A stretch of 56,710 bases of DNA from UBA1227 sp045642705. GTDB lineage: Bacteria > Bacillota > Clostridia > Oscillospirales > Acutalibacteraceae. Position numbers and translations under genes: made by a program. The DNA is taken from positions 1 to 56,710 of the forward strand of contig JAZUJK010000024.1 of the NCBI GenBank assembly GCA_045642705.1, in the 5' to 3' direction. Of this stretch, positions 34,504 through 41,681 are shown piece by piece (the stretch's first letter is position 1; each line of letters opens with the position of its first letter). A model generated the notes under the pieces. It saw nothing but the letters and a program-made list of their open reading frames with translations, made no database searches and was not told the origin of the DNA.

Positions 34504-35568
34504 ATGGAAAAGCCAAGACTTATTTATGCGGAAAGTAATTCTTACGATCCGTATTTCAACTTAACATTTGAAAAGTACCTATTTGATAACATCTGTGAAA
34601 ATGAGGTTGCTTTCTTCCTATGGCAGAATGAAAAGACTGTTGTAATTGGAAGGAATCAAAATGCCTATGATGAGTGCAATATAACAGCTCTTATGCAGCT
34701 CGGCGGCAAGGTTGCTCGCCGTATATCGGGTGGCGGAGCTGTTTATCACGACCTAGGCAACTTAAACTTCACATTTATATCCAGAGGCGATGTATTCAAT
34801 GTGTCTGACCAGATGGATATTATTATCAAGGCACTTGATCAATTTGGAATTCCTGCCGAAAAAAGTGGTCGCAACGATATCACTGTTCTTGGCAAGAAGT
34901 TTTCCGGTAGTGCTTTTTATAGGCATCAGGACAGATCTTGCCACCATGGCACTATCATGATAAATGTTGACACACTTGTCCTTGATAGCGTTCTAAATGT
35001 AAGCCATGAGAAGCTTGCTGCGAACAATGTAGATTCTGTTCGCTCAAGAACTGTAAATCTCCATGATGTGTCTGAAGACATTACAGTTGATAGTATGAAA
35101 GTTGCTCTCGTTGACTCTTTCCTACATCACTATAACGCCGAAAACTTTGATGAGAAATTGCAAATCGGTGGTGCATCTGTTATCTCTGGCACCGGAAGAA
35201 CAAGTTGGGCAGCAGCTGGTTCAATGCTTACAATTTTAAAAGAGTTATCAGCCAATCAGCATATCTATTCCAGCGAAGAATGGATATACGGCAAGAGAAT
35301 TCAGTTCACCAATGAAATTAAAAACAGATTTGACTGGGGCGGAATCTCAATATGCCTTGATATAAAAGGCGGTATCATCACTGATGCGAAAGTATATTCC
35401 GACTCACTACTTCCTGATTTTATTTCAAACTTTGAGAGTGCTCTCATTGGAAAATCCTATCTATATAGTGATATGTTCAATGCAATAGAGGATGCTGCAA
35501 AAGAATTCGGAAATGAAATCACCCCTTATGTGAATGACATAAAAGAACTAATAATGAAATCTATATAA
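34504..35568 (+). CDS. lplA: Lipoate-protein ligase
   Basis: Attaches lipoate to the GcvH lysine through lipoyl-AMP. The signature RRISGGGAVYHDLGNLNFTF (about residues 78-97) and the GRNDITVLGKKFSGSAF segment bind lipoyl-AMP. 354 residues include the C-terminal accessory domain of bacterial LplA (about 250-354). It starts 2 nt after the gcvH stop with almost no ribosome binding site, so translation is probably coupled. It implies that the cell scavenges lipoate. Last gene of the C1 operon. Confidence 0.93.
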   Translation: MEKPRLIYAESNSYDPYFNLTFEKYLFDNICENEVAFFLWQNEKTVVIGRNQNAYDECNITALMQLGGKVARRISGGGAVYHDLGNLNFTFISRGDVFNVSDQMDIIIKALDQFGIPAEKSGRNDITVLGKKFSGSAFYRHQDRSCHHGTIMINVDTLVLDSVLNVSHEKLAANNVDSVRSRTVNLHDVSEDITVDSMKVALVDSFLHHYNAENFDEKLQIGGASVISGTGRTSWAAAGSMLTILKELSANQHIYSSEEWIYGKRIQFTNEIKNRFDWGGISICLDIKGGIITDAKVYSDSLLPDFISNFESALIGKSYLYSDMFNAIEDAAKEFGNEITPYVNDIKELIMKSI

Positions 35569-35572
35569 GCAA

Positions 35573-35602
35573 AAACACCCAAGGCATTTGCCTTGGGTGT
35601 TT
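35573..35602. terminator. Bidirectional intrinsic terminator after lplA
   Basis: Thirteen-bp perfect stem AAACACCCAAGGC/GCCTTGGGTGTTT with an ATTT loop. It closes the C1 operon and the converging amino-sugar operon. Confidence 0.9.
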
Positions 35603-35604
35603 CT

Positions 35605-36318
35605 TTATATCTTCAATGTATATTTTTCTCCACGAACATATTGACGAGATATATGAAGCGGTCTTCCCTTCTGATCATATATAACTTCATATAGGAAGAG
35701 AATTGGGTCACCAGGATTTATTCCAAGCAATCTCGCTTTCGCATCATCCGCACTAATGATTGAAACCTCATGCTCTGCCTTGCTAGGCTCTATGCCATAT
35801 GAGCGGAGCAAAGTATAGAGTGAACCACTCAAGTTGCTCTCAAGTAGATAAGAGAAAGCTGATGTGAAATGATTTCGCTCGATTATTACTGGCTCATTGT
35901 CAGCATATCGCAAACGATCAATTTCTATGACTCTTGCATCTGCTGAGACATGGAGCTTCTCCATATCCTCTGCACTCGCCCTTATCGAGCGAGAACCAAT
36001 TACTTTACTCGTTGAGACTTGTCCTCTCTGAGCACAAGCATCACTAAAACTTGTAACAGCCTTGATATCAACATCTATTGCAGGGATAGTAACGAATGTG
36101 CCTTTTCCTTGGCGCCTCGTTAGTATGCCTTCATCACAGAGCTCATCAATAGCCTTTCTTATGGTGATACGAGATACATCATATTTCTCAATGAGTTCAA
36201 CCTCTGTTGGAATCTTCTCATCAATTTTATAGGTGGAATTTACTATATCAGCGCGGATTTTATCGGCTATCTGTCGATACATTGGAACCGCGCTTGTTTT
36301 TTTAATTTTGGTAGTCAT
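35605..36318 (-). CDS. GntR-family regulator (HutC/UTRA type), probable amino-sugar regulator
   Basis: 237 residues. A winged helix of the GntR type fills about residues 10-78 (PMYRQIADKIRADIV, then SRITIRKAIDELCDEGILTR and RQGKGTFV). A UTRA ligand-binding domain follows (about 95-232). It is the last gene of glmM-LbH-nagB, which points to GlcN6P or GlcNAc6P as effector, as for NagR/DasR. That link is inference. A perfect palindrome over the operon promoter (39133-39158) is a likely binding site. GAGGTGG precedes the ATG. Confidence 0.88.
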   Translation of the reverse strand: MTTKIKKTSAVPMYRQIADKIRADIVNSTYKIDEKIPTEVELIEKYDVSRITIRKAIDELCDEGILTRRQGKGTFVTIPAIDVDIKAVTSFSDACAQRGQVSTSKVIGSRSIRASAEDMEKLHVSADARVIEIDRLRYADNEPVIIERNHFTSAFSYLLESNLSGSLYTLLRSYGIEPSKAEHEVSIISADDAKARLLGINPGDPILFLYEVIYDQKGRPLHISRQYVRGEKYTLKI

Positions 36319-36337
36319 AAAACCACCTCGTTTTCAC

Positions 36338-37069
36338 TTAACCTTTATAGCCAATCTTATCAGCAAGATCCTGCTCAAGAAATACATAAGCATCTCTATG
36401 CATCTTCATAAATGTTGCTGGACAATGTGGATCAAGCATCTCTTCCATAAGGAGCTTAGTTGCTGCTTCAACCTTGTTGCCACTGATGATCATAAGAAGA
36501 GTCCTCGCTCTCATAATCTGGCCCATACCCATTGTGAATGCCTTGCGTGGTACATCGTCACGAGAAGCAAAGAAACGAGCATTAGCATCAATTGTAGAGT
36601 CATCAAGAGTCTCCATGTGAGCCTTGTCCCAGAGTGTATCACCTGGCTCGTTGAATGCAAGATGTCCGTCTGGGCCTACACCGAGAACCTGGATTTCTGT
36701 CTCGCCACCATCGATAACATCATTGAACTCCTTGAGGTTTTCCTCTGGATCACCGATACCCTTAGCTACATAAGTATTAGCCTTGTCGATGTTGATATGA
36801 TTAAAGAGATTGTCATCCATGAAATATCTGTAGCTCTGGTCATGTGTGCCAGGAAGTCCTACATATTCATCGAGATTAACTGTTGTAATCTTAGAGAAAT
36901 CAAGGCCCTCTTCCTTGCAACGACGAGCGAGTTCCTGATACATACCAACAGGTGAAGAACCTGTTGCAAGACCGAGACGGCAGTCTGGCTTTTCACGAAC
37001 AACTTTTTCCATTACATCTGCAGCTTTTGCTGAGAGATCCTGATAATCTTTACATACTATAACTTTCAT
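36338..37069 (-). CDS. nagB: Glucosamine-6-phosphate deaminase
   Basis: Converts GlcN6P to fructose-6-phosphate and ammonia. The family motifs are LGLATGSSPVGMYQ (phosphate loop), VNLDEYVGLPGTHDQSY with the catalytic Asp, and LGVGPDGHLAFNEPG with the Asp-His-Glu relay. 243 residues, the usual length. AAGGAG precedes the ATG. Set between the beta-helix acyltransferase and the GntR regulator. The matching deacetylase nagA is not here. Confidence 0.96.
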   Translation of the reverse strand: MKVIVCKDYQDLSAKAADVMEKVVREKPDCRLGLATGSSPVGMYQELARRCKEEGLDFSKITTVNLDEYVGLPGTHDQSYRYFMDDNLFNHINIDKANTYVAKGIGDPEENLKEFNDVIDGGETEIQVLGVGPDGHLAFNEPGDTLWDKAHMETLDDSTIDANARFFASRDDVPRKAFTMGMGQIMRARTLLMIISGNKVEAATKLLMEEMLDPHCPATFMKMHRDAYVFLEQDLADKIGYKG

Positions 37070-37081
37070 TTTTTACACTCC

Positions 37082-37750
37082 TTATTTATGCTTACATACA
37101 ATATTATCTTTATCCTTATAAATATGTTCCTCTGGTACTACGCCACGAACACAGCTTGTAGGATATATATTGCTATGTCTGCAAACGATTGTGCCAGGAT
37201 TGAGCACACTATTACATCCAACTTCTACAAAGTCGCCGAGCATTGCGCCGACTTTCTTTCTATCGGTTGGAATCTTTTCGCCTTGGTTGTTGATTACAAC
37301 TGGAAGCTTGTCACTCTTAACATTGCTTGTAACTGAACCTGCTCCCATATGGCTCTTGTATCCGAGGATTGAGTCACCAACATAGTTGTAATGAGGAACC
37401 TGTACACCATCAAAAATGATTACATTCTTGAGCTCTGTGGAGTTGCCGATTACACAACCATCACCAACAAGTGCATTGCCACGGATAAATGCGCACTGGC
37501 GAACCTCTGTGCCACGGCCTATGATGCATGGGCCGTGAATATAAGCGGTAGCGAAAACTGTCGCATCCTTGGCAATCCAGACATCCTCTTCTGGATGGTC
37601 AAACTCATCAAGAGATAACTTTGAACCGAGTTCTAAAATCAAATCGCCTATTCCAGCAAGCGCCTCCCATGGGTATGTGAAGCCTCTTAGATAATCTGCT
37701 GCGATAGAATGATCTAGATCAAACAAATCAACTATTTTAATATCAGCCAT
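37082..37750 (-). CDS. Left-handed beta-helix acyltransferase, GlmU C-terminal-like
   Basis: 222 residues with hexapeptide repeats through most of the length (VWIAKDATVFATAYIHGPCI, IGRGTEVRQCAFIRGNALVG, DGCVIGNSTELKNVIIFDGV). Together with VPHYNYVGDSILGYKSHMGAG this resembles the acetyltransferase half of GlmU. No nucleotidyltransferase domain is present. Its place right after glmM (1-nt overlap, TAATG) suggests acetylation of glucosamine-1-phosphate or regulation of that step; this is inference. GAGGT in the end of glmM is its ribosome binding site. Confidence 0.8.
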   Translation of the reverse strand: MADIKIVDLFDLDHSIAADYLRGFTYPWEALAGIGDLILELGSKLSLDEFDHPEEDVWIAKDATVFATAYIHGPCIIGRGTEVRQCAFIRGNALVGDGCVIGNSTELKNVIIFDGVQVPHYNYVGDSILGYKSHMGAGSVTSNVKSDKLPVVINNQGEKIPTDRKKVGAMLGDFVEVGCNSVLNPGTIVCRHSNIYPTSCVRGVVPEEHIYKDKDNIVCKHK

Positions 37751-39108
37751 TATTTTCTTACCTCAATCAAATGTCCAGATTTCTTCATTGAATCAATGAT
37801 ATAGTCAACCTTGGCCTCGCACTCTGCATCTGTGCCCGCTTCTGCCATTACACGGAGAACTGGCTCTGTACCTGACTTTCTAAGAAGTACACGACCGTTG
37901 TCGCCAAGCTCTTTTGTACATGTAGTAACAGCATCCATAACAGCCTGATCATTAAGTGTGCCGTCCTTATCATCAACTACAACATTCTTTAAAACCTGTG
38001 GATACATACGAACACCATCAGCGAGATTGCTAAGAGGAAGCTGAGTATCAACAAGGATATTCATCATCATAATAGCTGTAATGAGTCCATCGCCTGTGTG
38101 AGCAAATTTACGGAAGATAATATGTCCGCTCTGCTCGCCACCGATCATATGATCATAAGCCTTCATATTCTCATATACATATCTGTCGCCAACAGCTGTC
38201 TTCTCGTAACCGATTCCACACTTATCAAGTGCCTTATAGAGACCAAAGTTACTCATAACTGTTGTTACAACTGTATTGGATGGCAACTGGCCATGTGCCT
38301 TGAGATATTTTGCTGCGATATACATAATCATATCGCCATTTACAACATTGCCAAGCTCATCTACTGCGAGGCAGCGGTCTGCGTCGCCATCAAATGCAAA
38401 GCCAACATCAAGATTGTTCTCTACAACGAACTTCTGAAGTCCCTCGATATGAGTTGAGCCTGCATCCTTGTTGATATTAGTGCCATTTGGCTCATTATTG
38501 ATTACATAAGTCTTAGCACCGAGAGCATCAAATACTGAACGAGCAATCATCCATGAGCTACCGTTTGCGCAATCAAGACCTACTTTGCAATTCTCAAAGC
38601 TCTTAGTTGCAAGATTTGTAAGATATCCAATGTAACGGTTACGGCCATTATAAAAGTCAACAGTCTTACCAATCTTGTCCTCTGTTGCAAATGGAAGTTC
38701 TGCAATTTCACCATCGATATACTTCTCAATCTCATCCTGGAAGTCATCTTCCATCTTTTCACCGTTCTCATTCATGAGTTTGATACCATTATCAAAGAAC
38801 GGATTGTGGCTTGCTGAGATCATAACGCCACAGTCAAAATTCTCTGTACGAGTGATATATGATACACAAGGAGTTGTTGTAACATGAAGAAGATATGCAT
38901 CACAACCAGAAGATGTGATACCAGCAGCAAGAGCGTTCTCATAAGTATATGATGAAAGTCTTGTATCCTTTCCTATTACAATCTTAGCGCCCTCGTGCGC
39001 ATTGCCAAAATAATTACCAAGGTAGCGACCGATTTTAAATGCATGTTCTGCTGTAAGATCAGCTCCTGCCTTGCCACGGAAACCGTCTGTTCCAAAATAT
39101 TTTCCCAT
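37750..39108 (-). CDS. glmM: Phosphoglucosamine mutase
   Basis: Interconverts GlcN6P and GlcN1P for peptidoglycan precursor synthesis. The active serine is S100 in MISASHNPFFDNGIK. The Mg loop is FDGDADRCLAVD, the sugar loop GGEQSGHIIFR, and the phosphate loop RKSGTEPVLRVM. The N-terminal GTDGFRGKAG is typical. 452 residues, normal. AAAGGGG precedes the ATG. It opens the unit glmM-LbH-nagB-gntR, so both making and breaking down amino sugars are under one promoter. Confidence 0.95.
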   Translation of the reverse strand: MGKYFGTDGFRGKAGADLTAEHAFKIGRYLGNYFGNAHEGAKIVIGKDTRLSSYTYENALAAGITSSGCDAYLLHVTTTPCVSYITRTENFDCGVMISASHNPFFDNGIKLMNENGEKMEDDFQDEIEKYIDGEIAELPFATEDKIGKTVDFYNGRNRYIGYLTNLATKSFENCKVGLDCANGSSWMIARSVFDALGAKTYVINNEPNGTNINKDAGSTHIEGLQKFVVENNLDVGFAFDGDADRCLAVDELGNVVNGDMIMYIAAKYLKAHGQLPSNTVVTTVMSNFGLYKALDKCGIGYEKTAVGDRYVYENMKAYDHMIGGEQSGHIIFRKFAHTGDGLITAIMMMNILVDTQLPLSNLADGVRMYPQVLKNVVVDDKDGTLNDQAVMDAVTTCTKELGDNGRVLLRKSGTEPVLRVMAEAGTDAECEAKVDYIIDSMKKSGHLIEVRK

Positions 39109-39132
39109 TATATGTACCCCTTTCGTAGTTAC

Positions 39133-39158
39133 ATAATGTATGATTACACATACATTAT
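39133..39158. promoter_or_regulatory. 26-bp palindrome, candidate operator of the amino-sugar operon
   Basis: ATAATGTATG (39133-39142) and CATACATTAT (39149-39158) are perfect inverted repeats around 6 bp. The site overlaps the predicted -10 and the transcription start of glmM. Position and symmetry fit a dimeric repressor, most simply the GntR protein of the same operon. Confidence 0.65.
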
Positions 39159-39181
39159 AACCACTAAAAGTTGTATGTCAA
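39154..39181 (-). promoter_or_regulatory. Consensus promoter of glmM operon
   Basis: On the minus strand TTGACA (39181-39176) and TATAAT (39159-39154), both full consensus, with a 16-bp spacer. It lies about 45 bp before the glmM start. Confidence 0.8.
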
Positions 39182-39219
39182 CATAACGTCATATAACATT
39201 ATAAATATCGTTAAAAATT

Positions 39220-39247
39220 AGGCGCTTAGGGCTTGCCCCAAACGCCT
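39220..39247 (-). terminator. Intrinsic terminator after cysK
   Basis: Thirteen-bp stem (two mismatches) AGGCGCTTAGGGC with GCCCCAAACGCCT, and on the minus strand AATTTTTAAC follows. It ends the nhaC-cysK unit 6 nt after the cysK stop. Confidence 0.7.
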
Positions 39248-39252
39248 CTTTT

Positions 39253-40182
39253 TTATTCACTAAACATCTTGGTTGAGAGATATCTTGTACCTGTATCTGG
39301 CATGATGGCGACAATATTCTTGCCCGCATTCTCCGGTCGCTTACTAAGCTGCTTGGCAGCAACCAATGCAGCGCCAGATGTTATGCCGACGAGGATTCCC
39401 TCACGGGCGCCCATCTCACGGCCTGCCTCATATGCATCGGTGTCAGTTACAGTAATAATCTCATCAATAATGTCACGGTTTAGGATCTCAGGTACGAAGT
39501 TGGCGCCGATGCCCTGTAAACCATGGGCGCCCGTGCGGCCCTCGGTGAGGAGAGGACTACCGGCCGGTTCAACACCAACAATCTTGATATCTGGATTCTT
39601 GGATTTCAAGAATTTAGCAATACCTGTAATTGTTCCACCAGTTCCAACACCCGCAACAACAATATCCACCTTGCCATCGAGATCATCCCAGATTTCTGGG
39701 CCGGTAGTAAGGTAATGCGCACGAGGGTTAGAAGGATTGACAAATTGACCAGCGATGATTGAACCAGGTATCTCAGCCTTCAGCTGCTCAGCCTTGGCAA
39801 TAGAGCCTGTCATGCCTTCTGCACCAGGTGTCAAAACAAGTTTTGCACCATAAGCACGAATTAGGAGCTGTCGCTCCTCCGACATGCTATCCGGCATGAC
39901 AATAATCGTCTTATATCCACGAGCAGCTGCTATTGCAGCGAGTCCGATACCAGTATTGCCAGATGTTGGTTCAATAATCGTAGCTCCTGGTTTTAACTCA
40001 CCGGACTCCTCTGCATCAACAATCATCTGATATGCAGCGCGGTCCTTAATCGAGCCAGCAGGGTTGAAACATTCAAGTTTTAGATAAATGTTTGCGCCCG
40101 CTCCATGAGCCTTCATATAATTTTCCGGACAAAACATTGGAGTTTTGCCGATGAGTTCTGTTATATCGTGAAAAACATTCAT
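39253..40182 (-). CDS. cysK: Cysteine synthase (O-acetylserine sulfhydrylase)
   Basis: PLP enzyme that makes cysteine from O-acetylserine and sulfide. The Schiff-base lysine is K46 in PAGSIKDRAA. The substrate loop is EPTSGNTGIGLA, the phosphate-binding loop GVGTGGTITGIAKFL, and the C-terminal SSGAA-like motif reads GITSGAALVAA. 309 residues, normal. Its ribosome binding site is weak (AGAAGA). It follows the NhaC-type transporter by 13 nt and shares its promoter. No serine acetyltransferase is beside it. Confidence 0.95.
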   Translation of the reverse strand: MNVFHDITELIGKTPMFCPENYMKAHGAGANIYLKLECFNPAGSIKDRAAYQMIVDAEESGELKPGATIIEPTSGNTGIGLAAIAAARGYKTIIVMPDSMSEERQLLIRAYGAKLVLTPGAEGMTGSIAKAEQLKAEIPGSIIAGQFVNPSNPRAHYLTTGPEIWDDLDGKVDIVVAGVGTGGTITGIAKFLKSKNPDIKIVGVEPAGSPLLTEGRTGAHGLQGIGANFVPEILNRDIIDEIITVTDTDAYEAGREMGAREGILVGITSGAALVAAKQLSKRPENAGKNIVAIMPDTGTRYLSTKMFSE

Positions 40183-40195
40183 AAAAATTCTTCTT

Positions 40196-41512
40196 TTAGT
40201 TAGTTTTTACTTTCTCTGGAATGAGAAAAATGAATATGAGTGAACTGATAAGAAGTACATATGGATATACGAGATAAGGCATAATCTGGAATGCTGTTAT
40301 GTCATATCCAAGTGTAGCTGCTGCTGAGATAGCAACGAGCATCTGAGCACCATAAGGGATAATTCCCTGTGCGATACATGAAAATGTATCGAGAAGTGAT
40401 GCCGTCTTCTTAGGTGATATGCCATAGTCCCTTGCCATCTCTTTTGCTATTGGGTTAGAGATTACGATAGCAACTGTATTATTAGCTGTTGCGATATCCA
40501 TTGCAACTACGAGAAGACCAACACCGAGCTGTCCACCCTTTCTGCCTTTGAACAACTTCTTGATGAAATAAAGAAGTGCTTCAAATCCGCCATATTCTGT
40601 AATAAGAGAACAAATTGCTGCAACGAGAATTGCAACCATTGTAGTCTCGAACATGCCTGACGCACCACTACCCATGTTACTGAGTAAGTCAGTTGGAGCA
40701 GTTGCACCTGTTGCAAGCATGATAATTGATCCTGAAACAATACCGATAAGGAGAACAAGGAAAACATTAATTCCTATGATTCCGCCGATAAGAACAAGTG
40801 CATAAGGAATAATCTGTACAAGATTGTAGCTCTCGATTACTGCACCGCCTGTATAACTCTTGAGAGATGTAATAAGAATTGCAATAAGAGAAATGATTGC
40901 TGCTGGAAGCGCAATACCAAAGTTCTCTCTGAACTTATCTTTCATCTGACATCCCTGTCCATTACAAGCAGCGATTGTTGTATCAGAAATAAATGAGAGG
41001 TTATCTCCGAACATTGCACCACCTACAACTGCACCGATGCATGCAGGTACAGCAAAGCCTGATGCTGTTGCTACAGCAACTGCAATAGGTGTGATAAGTG
41101 TGATTGTACCAACAGATGTTCCCATTGCAACAGATACAATACAAGCTACAAGGAATAGAATTGCAACTGAGAACTTAGGTGGAACAATCGATAGCATGAA
41201 ATAAGCAACGCTTTCTGCACTCTCTCTTCCTACAACACCAACGAATATTCCAGCGAAGAGGAAAATGAGAATCATAGTAACGATGTTCTTGTCGCCTACA
41301 CCGCGTCCCATGATTTCAAGTTTATCATCAATGCTAAGTGACTTGTTTTGAATACAAGCAACTATCAATGCGATAATAAATGTAACAACGATTGGGATAT
41401 TGTAGAATCCCATTGGAATCTTGAGTACATACTCAAAAAGTATTCCAAGTCCAAGATAGAGAACGAGGAATACAAGAATTGGTAGCAACGCTACTGGATT
41501 TCCTTTTTTCAT
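40196..41512 (-). CDS. NhaC-family Na+/H+ antiporter-like transporter
   Basis: 438 residues with about 11-12 membrane helices. The family signature is in the middle: MGTSVGTITLITPIAVAVAT and GAVVGGAMFGDNLSFISDTT. A second matching region lies near residue 340 (NNTVAIVISNPIAKE). The ATG at 41512 has AAAGGG 8 nt upstream and is preferred to the GTG at 41521. Related proteins exchange Na+ for protons or for small organic acids or amino acids. The shared operon with cysK hints at a sulfur or amino acid substrate, but this is inference only. Confidence 0.86.
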   Translation of the reverse strand: MKKGNPVALLPILVFLVLYLGLGILFEYVLKIPMGFYNIPIVVTFIIALIVACIQNKSLSIDDKLEIMGRGVGDKNIVTMILIFLFAGIFVGVVGRESAESVAYFMLSIVPPKFSVAILFLVACIVSVAMGTSVGTITLITPIAVAVATASGFAVPACIGAVVGGAMFGDNLSFISDTTIAACNGQGCQMKDKFRENFGIALPAAIISLIAILITSLKSYTGGAVIESYNLVQIIPYALVLIGGIIGINVFLVLLIGIVSGSIIMLATGATAPTDLLSNMGSGASGMFETTMVAILVAAICSLITEYGGFEALLYFIKKLFKGRKGGQLGVGLLVVAMDIATANNTVAIVISNPIAKEMARDYGISPKKTASLLDTFSCIAQGIIPYGAQMLVAISAAATLGYDITAFQIMPYLVYPYVLLISSLIFIFLIPEKVKTN

Positions 41513-41543
41513 TTCTTTCACCCTTTGAAAACATAGTGTTTAA

Positions 41544-41572
41544 ATTTTACAAGGCAATATAACTTTTGTCAA
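41544..41572 (-). promoter_or_regulatory. Predicted promoter of the nhaC-cysK unit
   Basis: On the minus strand TTGACA (41572-41567) and TAAAAT (41549-41544) with a 17-bp spacer, about 30 bp before the chosen start. Confidence 0.7.
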
Positions 41573-41579
41573 TTTGTGT

Positions 41580-41608
41580 TTGACCTATTTAAGGTATTAT
41601 GTTAAACT
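41580..41608 (+). promoter_or_regulatory. Predicted promoter of ileS
   Basis: TTGACC (41580-41585) and TAAACT (41603-41608) with a 17-bp spacer, back to back with the nhaC promoter. AAGGTA (41591-41596) and TACCTT (41610-41615) form an inverted repeat around the -10. Confidence 0.45.
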
Positions 41609-41636
41609 TTACCTTGCGTTTTTACGTAATATTATA

Positions 41637-41666
41637 AGTCGATTGTCGAAGAGAAAGGCATCGACT
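41637..41666 (+). other. Hairpin just before the ileS ribosome binding site
   Basis: AGTCGAT (41637-41643) and ATCGACT (41660-41666) pair around a 16-nt loop, ending 1 nt before CGGAGG. It may affect ribosome access. There is no T-box sequence in this leader. Confidence 0.4.
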
Positions 41667-41681
41667 CGGAGGTATTCTTTT

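Noticed and set aside
39109..39252. glmS-type ribozyme or amino-sugar riboswitch before glmM
   Set aside because: No conserved ribozyme core; the short leader holds only the promoter and palindrome.
41522..41681. T-box leader or N-terminal extension for ileS
   Set aside because: The leader has no T-box sequence or large leader structure, and the 36 extra in-frame residues cover the promoter and have no ribosome binding site.
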